Shown here: piece by piece, positions 34,855 to 43,731 of the stretch
How positions within the stretch are numbered: the stretch's first letter is position 1
How the letters are laid out: every line of letters begins with the position of its first letter
Assembly (NCBI GenBank): GCA_000018565.1
Contig: CP000875.1
Coordinates: 3,921,199 to 3,985,198, forward strand
Length of the DNA: 64,000 bases
From: Herpetosiphon aurantiacus DSM 785
GTDB taxonomy: Bacteria; Chloroflexota; Chloroflexia; Chloroflexales; Herpetosiphonaceae
Reading direction: 5' to 3'
The notes under the pieces: model-generated
Told to the model about the DNA's origin: nothing
The model's database searches: none
Seen by the model: the letters and a program-made list of their open reading frames with translations, nothing else
Translations under genes and position numbers: made by a program

Positions 34855-35568
34855 ATGATCCTATGTTCTATGCTCTTAAGCCCTAACACTATCGACATTT
34901 GGTTGCTTGATTTGACGCGGCTGCGACCCCAACGTAGCCGCTTTTGGGCTGTGCTCAACGTCGAGGAGCAAGCGCGGGCCTTGCGCTTTCACTTCGAGCA
35001 TGATCAAGTGCGCTACACGATTTGCCGTGGAGCAATGCGCCTGATTTTGGCCGAATACCTTGGCCGCGACCCAAGCAGCCTCGAATTTAGCCAAAACAAC
35101 TATGGCAAGCCCTTATTGGCCGATGTCGATTTGAGCTTTAACCTCTCACATGCTGGCAACTACGGCATGCTTGGCCTCAGCCAACTTGCCACCATCGGCG
35201 TGGATATCGAAGAACAACGCCAGCTTGACGATTTGGCAGGGATTGCTCAGCATTATTTTGCCCCCAGCGAACGCCAAGCAGTGCTGAATGCTGATGATCA
35301 GACCGCCGCCTTTTTTCGCTGTTGGACGCGCAAAGAAGCCTATATCAAAGCCCATGGAATGGGCTTGTCGCTACCACTCTCCAGCTTTGCCGTCTCGATC
35401 GAGCCAGAAATTGCCCAAGCCCTCGAATGGAACCGCGAAAACACCGTCGCTCAATGGCATGTCCAGCCGCTCAGTGCGCCCGCTGGCTACGCCGCCGCGC
35501 TCGCTTGCCCTCGCTCGACCGAAGAAATATTTGTGCAGCAGCGTGAGTGGCTGGGCTTGGCTGAGTAA
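34855..35568 (+). CDS. 4'-phosphopantetheinyl transferase, Sfp type
   Basis: Transfers the phosphopantetheine arm of CoA to the carrier-domain Ser of synthetases such as the two PCPs upstream. From the ATG at 34855 it has 237 residues, typical for Sfp-type enzymes. Motifs: NYGKPLL, SFNLSHAGNYGML, the Mg-binding IGVDIEEQRQLDD, and FRCWTRKEAYIKAHGMGLSLPL. An ATG at 34828 in the same frame lies inside a dispersed repeat and is unlikely to be used; 34870 is another possible start. No strong ribosome binding site is seen. Proximity to the NRPS genes suggests it serves them. Confidence 0.92.
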   Translation: MILCSMLLSPNTIDIWLLDLTRLRPQRSRFWAVLNVEEQARALRFHFEHDQVRYTICRGAMRLILAEYLGRDPSSLEFSQNNYGKPLLADVDLSFNLSHAGNYGMLGLSQLATIGVDIEEQRQLDDLAGIAQHYFAPSERQAVLNADDQTAAFFRCWTRKEAYIKAHGMGLSLPLSSFAVSIEPEIAQALEWNRENTVAQWHVQPLSAPAGYAAALACPRSTEEIFVQQREWLGLAE

Positions 35569-35657
35569 ATCGTCGAAGCCTGATTTTTTGTCAAGCCGCC
35601 AGCCCTGTGTTAAAATGCGCTATTGCGTTGAACACGCACTAGCTTGAAGGGCTTTTG

Positions 35658-37448
35658 ATGCAGCGGTTTCGCCAATCTTCGATCATTCTGCTTCTGACCA
35701 TGGCTTTGTTGGGCCTTGGCAGCCTGTTGATCGCTCAGTGGTTACGCCCCGATCGTTCGCCACGCATCTGGACAGGCGGCAATATTTTGGCTAATGCCGA
35801 TTGGCAGAGCGCCGCCGATAACGGGATTCCCGATGGTTGGTCGGGCAATGGCATCAAACGCGCCGATACCACCAATGGCTATGTGCTCGATGATCAATAT
35901 AGCTTGCAGTTGTATGGGGTCAATAGTTTTGCCCGTTCGCCACGCTTAACTGCCCAAGCAGGCCAGCGCTATCGACTGGGCTTTCAAGCCCTGATCGATC
36001 CCGGCACGCAGCGAAGCAGTTTGGGCGCACAAATTCAGGTTTGGGTGCATTGGGTCGATACTGCTGGCGATGATATTCGGCTCGATAAGCAAGCTCCAGT
36101 TTTGCTGGGCTTCGATAGCCAAGGCGCAGCAACCTGGACTCCAGTGTTGGTTGAAACTGAACCCAGCCCCAATCAAGCCGCTTGGCTAGCAATTTCAATC
36201 CACGCGCTTTCTGATGACCCAATTTATCTTGATAATTTGAGTATGGCAGCGGCTGGCATTTACATCGAACCCTATCCGCAGGGCGCGATTGCTGCTGTGA
36301 GTTTTAGTGTCGATTGGGAAACAGCCATGGGCGGGGCGATTCACTCGCTCAGTTTGTCAACCGATGCGATCAGCAGCGCCACGACCTTGGGTTTACAAGC
36401 TCGCCAAGGCACATACAATTTGCTGGACTTGTTTGCGCCGCATCACATTCGCGGCACATGGTTTGGCAATGGCTATAATTTTTTATTCGGCAACCAAGAG
36501 CGCCGCACCTGGATGGACGACCCAACCTTTGCTTGGGCTGCCAGTACGCCGCGCCGTTGGCAAACCATCGATTGGTCACAAACGCCGTGGTTCAGCCACG
36601 ATCCCTATGGCACGGTCGAGAGCGATCCAGCCTGGTATTTTGGCGATTTACTTGAACCGCTACGAAACGCTCAGCAAACGATCGAAAGTCATACATTTAG
36701 CCATATGTACATTGGCTTTGCCCATGCCAAAGAGTTAGCTAGCGATAGCAATGAGTGGCAGGCAGTGACAAGCAGCCAAGGCATTGCGCCCGCCAGCAGT
36801 TTAGCTTTCCCGTATGGCGGCAGCGATGGCATGACCGAAGCCCATTGGCAAACCTTGCAAGCCGCAGGTATTCGCACCGTCGTGCGCACCCGCGTGCTTG
36901 ATGCCACCAACGTGCAACGTGGTGTGAATGATCGCCATTTGTTGATCGATCGGCGTTGGTGGCAACCGCGCCAATTGCCAGGCCACGATCTGGTTGCCTT
37001 GCCCGATGTTTACCTGACCCCGCAAACCGCTATGACTGCAACCAATTACTTGCAGCAAGCCATCGCTAGCGGCGGTGTGATCGATATCTATGCCCATAAT
37101 TACGAAATTTACAACCCTGAGCAAATTGGCGTTTGGCAAACGGCAATTCAACAGGCAGTTGAAGCCCAAGCGTGGATCGCCACAGTGCCGGAAATTGCCG
37201 ACCGCTGGCGAGCACGCCAAACGCTCCAACTCACCATCGAACAAACCCCTGATCAACTTCGGCTTCAGCTCGCCAATCCCAGTCGTTTCGATTTAGCCCA
37301 GCTTAGCTTGCGGCTTCCGGCTGAGAGCACTGGCAGCGATAAAGGCAATTTTGATCAGGCTAACCATCGGCTGATTCTTGATTTACCAGCAAACTCCGCC
37401 GAGGAGATTACGATATGGCTCAAACCATCAACGCCGCACGTACCATAA
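35658..37448 (+). CDS. Membrane-anchored polysaccharide deacetylase-like protein
   Basis: 596 residues: an N-terminal membrane segment (about 8-30), a beta-sandwich carbohydrate-binding-like domain (about 35-200) and a NodB-homology region (about 215-500) with VSFSVDWE for the first Asp and the metal-type ESHTFSHMYIG His pair, followed by SSLAFPYGGSDGMT and IDIYAHNYE. The C-terminus is another beta domain. It probably removes acyl groups from an extracellular glycan. GAAGG sets the start at the ATG at 35658 rather than the TTG one codon upstream. Its 3' end overlaps the export permease gene by 34 bases. Confidence 0.83.
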   Translation: MQRFRQSSIILLLTMALLGLGSLLIAQWLRPDRSPRIWTGGNILANADWQSAADNGIPDGWSGNGIKRADTTNGYVLDDQYSLQLYGVNSFARSPRLTAQAGQRYRLGFQALIDPGTQRSSLGAQIQVWVHWVDTAGDDIRLDKQAPVLLGFDSQGAATWTPVLVETEPSPNQAAWLAISIHALSDDPIYLDNLSMAAAGIYIEPYPQGAIAAVSFSVDWETAMGGAIHSLSLSTDAISSATTLGLQARQGTYNLLDLFAPHHIRGTWFGNGYNFLFGNQERRTWMDDPTFAWAASTPRRWQTIDWSQTPWFSHDPYGTVESDPAWYFGDLLEPLRNAQQTIESHTFSHMYIGFAHAKELASDSNEWQAVTSSQGIAPASSLAFPYGGSDGMTEAHWQTLQAAGIRTVVRTRVLDATNVQRGVNDRHLLIDRRWWQPRQLPGHDLVALPDVYLTPQTAMTATNYLQQAIASGGVIDIYAHNYEIYNPEQIGVWQTAIQQAVEAQAWIATVPEIADRWRARQTLQLTIEQTPDQLRLQLANPSRFDLAQLSLRLPAESTGSDKGNFDQANHRLILDLPANSAEEITIWLKPSTPHVP

Positions 37449-39127
37449 ATGGCCAACGTCGTCGGTTGGGCGGCTTTCATTGGTTTTTGTTGTTACTGAC
37501 GATTGGCATGACCTTGCTGATTTCAGCGCCAACTCTGTTTTTTCAAACGGTTCAATACGATGCCAGCGCAACGATTCAGCTCGATACCCAGCGCTATCGC
37601 AGTTTTATGGCCGAGCAAACTTTGCAAAATCAGTTGTGCGATGCTAGCCGCAATGTAGTCAAAAGCATTTTGCCCAAATTTGGCAGCAATACCTTTGGCT
37701 CAGCCTGCGCCGCACTCGCCGCTGACGGTAGCTTGATCCTGACTGCTCAAGCCACTTCGCCCGAAAATGCCCAAGCTGCCGCTGATTACACCGCCCAAAA
37801 GCTGATTCAGCACATTCGCGCGGCTGGTGGGCGTGATAGTTTGCGCCGTTTGATGGAGTATGAGCTAGGCTTATTACTCAAAAATCAACCTGCCAACGAC
37901 GAACTTGGGCGACGCTTGCGCGAATTGATCGGCGTGCAAGCCTTTGATTTTTCGCTGCACGCCAGCACTGATCTACCAACGATCAACGCCGAAGATCTGA
38001 ACGATCTGATTCGGGCATTCGAAGTGCGCTTTGATCAAATTGCGTTTGAGTTACGTCAACCAGATTTACCCGCCGAACGGGCACGCGATCTCAAAACTGC
38101 CCGTGGTTTGATTGGCACAATCTTGACCGATGTGCTCTACTCCGACCCGCGCTATCAATCAGATGATAGCCAAATCAGTGCCGCGTATATCAAACAAGCG
38201 GCGATCTTGCCAACTCAAGCCCGTTCGCAAAATTTTGCGCTCAAATTTGGTTTAGCTTTGGTTGTTGGGATCGTTGGCGGGATTTTGTTGGTGCTGGCCG
38301 ATCGAGCAATCGGCATCGTCGATAAAGTTCGCGAGCTGTGGGAATATCGTGAACTCATTCGCAACTTGGTGCTGCGCGATTTACGTTCACGCTACAAAAA
38401 CTCGGCATTGGGCTATGTTTGGTCGTTGCTCAACCCATTGTTGATGATTTCCATCTTCTATTTAATTTTTGGCTTGCTGCTGAATTCCAATATTCGCCAT
38501 TTTCATATTTTCTTGATGGTGGCGTTATTACCGTGGAATTACTTTATCGGCGGCATGGCTGAAGGTATGATGAGCGTCATCAGCAATGCTAATTTAGTTA
38601 AAAAAGTGTATTTCCCGCGTGAAATCCTGCCAATCACCACATTAATTTCCAATTTGGTGAATTTTATGTTGGCCTTGCCAATCATGTTTTTGATTATGTT
38701 CATCACTGGTGCACCAATCAAAGCTACGCTTTTATTGATGCCCGTGATTATTGTGATCGAAAGCATGTTTATTTTGGGCATGATTTTATTCTTATCATCG
38801 GTGATCGTGTTTTATCGCGATGTTTCGCATATTATGGGGATTGTGTTGCAATTGTGGTTTTTTATCACGCCAGTATTTTATCCCTTAGATAATATTGCCA
38901 GTGCTAATTACGCCAAACTGGTGCGTTGGCTCAATCCAATGGCCTCGATTGTCGATTTCTATCGCGATATTGCCTATGGTGGGGTCACGACGATTCCCGA
39001 TTATCCAACGCCTGGCTTGCCCAGCCTCGATGGAGTGGCCCGAACTGGCCTGACCGCCTTGATTGTGCTGTGTTTCGGAGCCTATGTGTTCAACCATTAC
39101 AGCGCCCGATTTGGCGAAGAACTCTAA
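37415..39127 (+). CDS. Wzz-like domain fused to ABC-2 polysaccharide export permease (Wzm/TagG-like)
   Basis: 570 residues. The first 300 residues look like a chain-length/co-polymerase (Wzz-type) protein: membrane segment at about 22-44, a long extracytoplasmic helical domain, and a second membrane segment at about 274-296 (FGLALVVGIVGGILLVLAD). The rest (about 305-570) is a six-helix ABC-2 permease with YRELIRNLVLRDLRSRYKNS and LGYVWSLLNPLLMISIFYL, as in Wzm/TagG. GAGGAG precedes the ATG. The ATPase gene follows 8 bases on. The fusion would couple chain-length control to export in one polypeptide. Confidence 0.85.
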   Translation: MAQTINAARTINGQRRRLGGFHWFLLLLTIGMTLLISAPTLFFQTVQYDASATIQLDTQRYRSFMAEQTLQNQLCDASRNVVKSILPKFGSNTFGSACAALAADGSLILTAQATSPENAQAAADYTAQKLIQHIRAAGGRDSLRRLMEYELGLLLKNQPANDELGRRLRELIGVQAFDFSLHASTDLPTINAEDLNDLIRAFEVRFDQIAFELRQPDLPAERARDLKTARGLIGTILTDVLYSDPRYQSDDSQISAAYIKQAAILPTQARSQNFALKFGLALVVGIVGGILLVLADRAIGIVDKVRELWEYRELIRNLVLRDLRSRYKNSALGYVWSLLNPLLMISIFYLIFGLLLNSNIRHFHIFLMVALLPWNYFIGGMAEGMMSVISNANLVKKVYFPREILPITTLISNLVNFMLALPIMFLIMFITGAPIKATLLLMPVIIVIESMFILGMILFLSSVIVFYRDVSHIMGIVLQLWFFITPVFYPLDNIASANYAKLVRWLNPMASIVDFYRDIAYGGVTTIPDYPTPGLPSLDGVARTGLTALIVLCFGAYVFNHYSARFGEEL

Positions 39128-39135
39128 GCGAGGCA

Positions 39136-40410
39136 ATGATGATTATTTTCGAGAACGTTTCCAAGCATTTTACGATCAAACGTGATCGACGTAATAGTAT
39201 TCAGGAACGGATCGCCGGTTTATTCAAGCCGCAAGTGCTGCCTGACGAGGATTTTTGGGCGTTACGCGATGTCAGTTTTACGATCAATCGTGGCGAAACG
39301 GTTGGCCTAATTGGCCATAATGGTTCAGGCAAATCGACCACACTCAAGCTAATTACCCGTATTTTGCAGCCCAACAGCGGCAAAGTAATTGTCGATGGCC
39401 GGGTTTCGGCCTTGCTTGAGCTTGGTTCAGGCTTCCACCCCGACCTAACAGGCCGCGAAAATATCTTCTTGAATGGCTCGCTGCTCGGCTTCAATCGGGC
39501 CGAAATGGCCGAAAAAGTGCCAGCGATCATTCGCTTCTCCGAGATGCAAGAATTTATCGACATGCCCGTCAAGCACTATTCATCGGGGATGTATATGCGC
39601 TTGGGCTTTGCCGTGGCGATCAACGTCGATCCCGATATTTTGATCACCGACGAAGTGCTCGCGGTTGGCGATGAGTTGTTTCAGCGCAAATGCTTGGATC
39701 GGATTTACCAACTCAAACGCCGTGGCAAAACGATTTTGTTCGTCTCGCATGCCTTGGGCCAAGTGCGCGACTTATGCGATCGGGCCTTGTGGTTTCATCA
39801 TGGCAATTTAATGACCGATAGCACACCCACCGAAACAATCGACAATTATTTAGCCGAAACCAACCAACGTGATGCTGAGCGGATCGAGGCCGAAAAAGCC
39901 GCCGAAAACCCTGAACCAGAAGCACCAAGTACTGAAATCGAAACCAAGACCGAAGAAGAAATCGAATTTGATGCTCGGCGCTGGGGCAGTCGTGAGGCTG
40001 AGATCTATAATGTAGAATTGTTGAATGCTGCTGGCGAAGTGATTCAAACCGCTACCACCGGCCAAGCTCTGACCATTCGCATGCACTATCAAGCCCACCA
40101 ACCAATTGAAAAACCGGTCTTTGGCGTGGCAATCCATCATCGCACAGGCTTTCACATCAACGGGCCAAATTCGCGCTTTGCTGGGCTTGAAATTCCCCAA
40201 ATCGCCGAACAAGGCTATGTTGATTATCAGATCGAAAATCTACCGTTGCTTGAAGGCAACTATGAACTTTCGGTGGCGTTGTATGACCATACCTTGACCC
40301 ATCCGTATGATCATCACGATCGCAAACACAATTTACGGGTGTATGCGGCCTCAATTGGTGAACAATTTGGCACAATTTATATTCCTTCGCAATGGTCTTG
40401 GCATAAATAA
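39136..40410 (+). CDS. ABC polysaccharide export ATPase with Wzt-type C-terminal domain
   Basis: 424 residues. The ATPase domain (about 1-245) has Walker A IGHNGSGKSTTLKL, signature YSSGMYMRLGFAVAI and Walker B ILITDEVLAVGDE. A Glu/Pro-rich linker (EAEKAAENPEPEAPSTE) leads to a beta-sandwich domain (about 280-424, GSREAEIYNVELLNAAGE) like the glycan-binding Wzt C-domain that recognises the chain end. The start is one of two adjacent ATGs at 39136 and 39139. It pairs with the upstream fusion permease to export a cell-surface polysaccharide. Confidence 0.92.
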   Translation: MMIIFENVSKHFTIKRDRRNSIQERIAGLFKPQVLPDEDFWALRDVSFTINRGETVGLIGHNGSGKSTTLKLITRILQPNSGKVIVDGRVSALLELGSGFHPDLTGRENIFLNGSLLGFNRAEMAEKVPAIIRFSEMQEFIDMPVKHYSSGMYMRLGFAVAINVDPDILITDEVLAVGDELFQRKCLDRIYQLKRRGKTILFVSHALGQVRDLCDRALWFHHGNLMTDSTPTETIDNYLAETNQRDAERIEAEKAAENPEPEAPSTEIETKTEEEIEFDARRWGSREAEIYNVELLNAAGEVIQTATTGQALTIRMHYQAHQPIEKPVFGVAIHHRTGFHINGPNSRFAGLEIPQIAEQGYVDYQIENLPLLEGNYELSVALYDHTLTHPYDHHDRKHNLRVYAASIGEQFGTIYIPSQWSWHK

Positions 40411-40436
40411 GCAAGCGCCCACATCGTAGGATCAGC

Positions 40437-40460
40437 TCCAATTCTTGCAATTGGATTGTT
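40437..40460 (+). terminator. Possible weak terminator after the export ATPase
   Basis: A 7-bp stem (TCCAATT at 40437-40443, complement at 40449-40455) with loop CTTGC is followed by TTGTTG. It is short and AT-rich, so function is uncertain. Confidence 0.3.
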
Positions 40461-40476
40461 GTTAGGGAGTTTTTGT

Positions 40477-41592
40477 ATGCGTCGATGGTTTTCGATTAGC
40501 TTATTGCTTTTGTTGGTAGCATGTAGCACCACGGGAGCGCCAACCGCCACTGTGCCAGCCCAACCCAGCCCAACCGCAACAACCCAACCTAGCCCAACGA
40601 CTGCACCAACGGCAACAACCCAACCCAGCCCAACCATTGAGCCAACCGCAACCCCCATCAGCAGTGACCCACGGACTGGGCGGCCTGCTATGGCACGGGG
40701 CACACTAACCCAACGGCCCTATATCACGATGATCGATAACTTTCCAGCGGCATACCCGCAAACAGGTCTCGATCAGGCAGCCATTGTATTTGAGGCCTTG
40801 GCTGAATATGGCGTAACCCGCTATATGGCTGTCTTCACACCCGATTTGGCCGAGGTTGCAGGCGATTTGGGGCCGATTCGCTCGGCGCGGCTCTATTTTG
40901 TGCAATGGGCTATGGGCTTTCGGGCAGTCTATACGCATGCTGGTGGCAGCCCCGAAGGCTTAGAACGCCTCGCCGCCGATGCTAACGATTTGGTGATTGA
41001 TATCGATTTGGTGAGCCTGGAAAGCCGCCAGATTTTCGATTACTCACGCCGCTCGTTGGCGCGTGAGGCTCCACATAATTTGTATACCAGCGCTGCTGAA
41101 ATTGCTCAATATGTTGATGATCGGGCTAGCAGTAGTGCGCAAGCTGATGTGAGCGAAGTAGGCTATTTGTTTGCGCCCGAGGCTGCGATAGCTGAGCCAA
41201 TCAGCACAATCGATTACTTCTTCATCTATCCCGAAGATCCTGCGGGCTGGCGCTACGACGCTGACACGAACGAATATGCACGGTTACGCCGTGGAACAGC
41301 GCATATCGATGCAGTCAGTGGCGAGCAACTAACCTTCAAAAGTATTGTAACGATGGAAGTGGTCGAAGCCCCAATTATCGGCGATGATAAAGGTCGCATC
41401 GATCAGCAGGTGATTGGCGAAGGCCGAGCGTTGGTTTTTGCCAATGGCTCGCTTCAAGAGGCTACTTGGCGCAAGGATTCCGAATCAGCTCCGTTACGGT
41501 TTTATGCTGCTAACGCTGCCGAAATCGTCTTTCCTGCCGGCCCAATCTGGATCGCTGCCATGCCTAGCCTGGATAATGTGAGTTATCAGTAG
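40477..41592 (+). CDS. DUF3048 (YerB-like) lipoprotein
   Basis: 371 residues. Lipobox LLVAC gives a lipid-anchored Cys at about 15, followed by a Pro/Thr repeat linker (QPSPTATTQPSPTTAPT). The body matches DUF3048: RPYITMIDNFPAAYPQTGLDQA, the VTRYMAVF and GPIRSAR segments and a C-terminal domain including TNEYARLRRG. The biochemical role of the family is unknown. TAGGGAG supports the ATG at 40477 over an upstream TTG at 40456. It is separated from the polysaccharide export genes by 66 bases and may be an independent unit. Confidence 0.87.
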   Translation: MRRWFSISLLLLLVACSTTGAPTATVPAQPSPTATTQPSPTTAPTATTQPSPTIEPTATPISSDPRTGRPAMARGTLTQRPYITMIDNFPAAYPQTGLDQAAIVFEALAEYGVTRYMAVFTPDLAEVAGDLGPIRSARLYFVQWAMGFRAVYTHAGGSPEGLERLAADANDLVIDIDLVSLESRQIFDYSRRSLAREAPHNLYTSAAEIAQYVDDRASSSAQADVSEVGYLFAPEAAIAEPISTIDYFFIYPEDPAGWRYDADTNEYARLRRGTAHIDAVSGEQLTFKSIVTMEVVEAPIIGDDKGRIDQQVIGEGRALVFANGSLQEATWRKDSESAPLRFYAANAAEIVFPAGPIWIAAMPSLDNVSYQ

Positions 41593-41745
41593 GGATCAGG
41601 GGCTAGAGGTCAGGGGTCAGTTTTGATCCACGAAGAGCACGAAGGACTATTATTTATCGACTAGCAGGTTCAAAATCCAGCCATACTAATCTATGACAAA
41701 ACAGCCTTAGCGATCTTCGTGTTCTTCGCGGTTCTAAAATTCTGC
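41593..41745. repeat. Intergenic cluster of family B repeat copies
   Basis: GATCCACGAAGAGCACGAAGG at 41625-41645 (family B) and the inverted form ATCTTCGTGTTCTTCGCGG at 41712-41730, preceded by a short duplicated AGGGGTCAG-like word (41591-41620). The cluster separates the YerB-like gene from the convergent membrane protein gene. Confidence 0.65.
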
Positions 41746-41762
41746 TCCCTAGTTCCTCACAA

Positions 41763-42779
41763 CTATTCTTCAACCGTGGCTAAATCGGTTTTGAGTAAAG
41801 CATCGCCCAGCGGGTAGCGCAACGAAACTAAAAAGCCCAGCATCACATTAATCACATTCAACACCAAAAACAGGGTTGAAATGCCTAATGCCAAACTGGT
41901 CGCTTGGTCGCTGGTGAAGCTACCACCTGCCACAGGCACCATCTGGCCAGTTTGAGCTAAGTTGGTCATAATCAAAATCATCACCACATCGCGAATGCCA
42001 ATGCCAGCAATCGAAATCACGCTGACCAATGAGATAATCGCAATCATGGCCATATACGGGCCAATATCAATCTTGACCCCTGTTGCCAAAAACAGCAAAT
42101 ACAGTCGAATAAATGTCCAGCCCAAGGTCACGAATGAGAACAAAACCAAGGTCACAATCCGGCTGAGCGGCATATGCAACACGCGATCTTTGAGGCCAGC
42201 TTTGACCGCGAGTTGGCGTAATTTGGCAGGCACAACCACTGGCACAACTTTGGTCGTAAACCAACGCCGCAAACCAGCGCTCGCCAAAATCGCCACACCA
42301 ACCACCACGCCCAAGAGCGAAGCCACAATCAAAAGTTGCACATTGCCAGGCAAAAAGGTACGGTAGAAATACAAGCCTGAGCCAGCAATAATCCCCATAA
42401 TCGCCACATCGAAGAAGCGATCAACCACGATTGAAAGCAAACTTGGCCCCAGTGGATGGCCTTCGCGACGCAAATACCAAGCCTTGACCGCATCGCCGCC
42501 CTGCCCAGGCGTAACTGATCCAACGAAAATGCCCAAGGTATAAAGCAATGAAGCAAACCATGGGCTAATTTCAATATTCCAGCCTTGCAAGATCAAGCGC
42601 CAGCGCCAGCCCTTGGAATAAAGAAACGGCAATACCAAGACCACCGACCAACCAAACAACCAAGGATCAGTGGTGCGAATCACATTCCAAATGCTAGCAA
42701 GATCGTTGGTAGCCAGAAACCAAATCAAGATCGCTGGACCCAAGGCTGTCAAAAGCCCATTGATAATTCGTTTTTTCAT
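41763..42779 (-). CDS. Flippase-like (UPF0104/LPG synthase TM domain) membrane protein
   Basis: 338 residues with about eight membrane segments. The N-terminal segment (GLLTALGPAILIWFLATND), SVTPGQGGDAVKAWYLRREG and the following SLLSIVVDRFFDVAIMG are typical of the lysylphosphatidylglycerol synthase transmembrane family, which is thought to move lipids or polyprenol-linked sugars. Its ATG overlaps the TGA of the GT2 gene (ATGA), so the two are coupled, which fits a system that loads a sugar onto a lipid and flips it. The substrate is unknown. Confidence 0.88.
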   Translation of the reverse strand: MKKRIINGLLTALGPAILIWFLATNDLASIWNVIRTTDPWLFGWSVVLVLPFLYSKGWRWRLILQGWNIEISPWFASLLYTLGIFVGSVTPGQGGDAVKAWYLRREGHPLGPSLLSIVVDRFFDVAIMGIIAGSGLYFYRTFLPGNVQLLIVASLLGVVVGVAILASAGLRRWFTTKVVPVVVPAKLRQLAVKAGLKDRVLHMPLSRIVTLVLFSFVTLGWTFIRLYLLFLATGVKIDIGPYMAMIAIISLVSVISIAGIGIRDVVMILIMTNLAQTGQMVPVAGGSFTSDQATSLALGISTLFLVLNVINVMLGFLVSLRYPLGDALLKTDLATVEE

Positions 42780-43693
42780 TGGCGAATCCGTTCAAAGCGC
42801 AGCGCTGCAATCGTTTCGGCCAACAAGCCAAAACAAAAGAAAAACATGGTCGCAATCAAGCAAAACAGCGCCGTCGGCGGCAGATGCAACCAATTATTAT
42901 CGTTCAGCGCTCCCAACACATACGAAATAATACATAGCACAAAGAAAAAGCCGCTGACCGGGATAAACACCCGAATCGGATTAAACAAACTGATAATCCG
43001 CAGGATGATGATTGTAAATTTAAAGCCATTTTTCAGCAGCTTTTGCTTAGAGCGACCACCTTGGCGGCGTTGCATGGCGATTGGCTCGAAGCGCACGTGG
43101 TAGCCAGCTTTGGCAAAAGCCAAGGCGCTGGTGGTTGGCCACGAAAATTGGTTCGGCAAGAGATGAATATAATCAAGCAAAATTGAGCGGCGAAACGCCC
43201 GAAAACCTGAAGTCAAATCTTGCATTTCCATGCCTGTCAGATACGAGCCAAGCCCATTCAAGGCGCTATTGCCCAACCAACGCAGCCAATTTTCTTGGCC
43301 TGAGCGCGAACGAGCGCCAATCACCATATCGTAATCGCCGATATAGCTCAATAAGCGTTCGATGTCGGCGGGGTTGTGCTGGCCATCGCCATCCATAATA
43401 ATCACGATTTCGCCAGTTGCAGCCCGAACACCAGTTTTGACCCCAGCACCGTTGCCAATGTTATAAGGACGGGTGATCACGCGTGCTCCGGCAGCGGTGG
43501 CAATTTCCACGGTTGCATCAGCAGAATGATCATCAACCACGATAATTTCAAGTTCAGGGTAGCGTGTGCGAACCTCGTGCACCACCCCGCCAATTGTTGC
43601 GGCTTCATTAAAGGCTGGAATCACAATGCTCACCGTCCAAGGAAACGGTGATGACGTTGTGGTTAGAGCACTTGCAAGCGTTGTGCGTTCCAC
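42776..43693 (-). CDS. Family 2 glycosyltransferase, polyprenol-phosphate sugar type
   Basis: 305 residues starting at GTG with GGAGG 7 bases upstream. The GT-A catalytic domain (about 18-220) has VSIVIPAFNEAATIGGVV, EIIVVDDHSADAT, the nucleotide-sugar-binding IMDGDGQHNPADIE and TSGFRAFRR. Two C-terminal membrane segments follow (about 235-290), as in dolichyl/undecaprenyl-phosphate sugar transferases. It is operonic with the flippase-like gene. It probably makes a polyprenol-linked sugar used in surface glycan or protein glycosylation. Confidence 0.9.
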   Translation of the reverse strand: MERTTLASALTTTSSPFPWTVSIVIPAFNEAATIGGVVHEVRTRYPELEIIVVDDHSADATVEIATAAGARVITRPYNIGNGAGVKTGVRAATGEIVIIMDGDGQHNPADIERLLSYIGDYDMVIGARSRSGQENWLRWLGNSALNGLGSYLTGMEMQDLTSGFRAFRRSILLDYIHLLPNQFSWPTTSALAFAKAGYHVRFEPIAMQRRQGGRSKQKLLKNGFKFTIIILRIISLFNPIRVFIPVSGFFFVLCIISYVLGALNDNNWLHLPPTALFCLIATMFFFCFGLLAETIAALRFERIRQ

Positions 43694-43731
43694 AGTTGAA
43701 CCTCCGGAGAGGCATTGTACCAGAAACTAGC

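Noticed and set aside
38926-39135. Upstream extension of the Wzt-type ATPase frame by 70 codons
   Set aside because: It overlaps the conserved end of the permease gene in another frame; the ATG at 39136 gives the normal family N-terminus.
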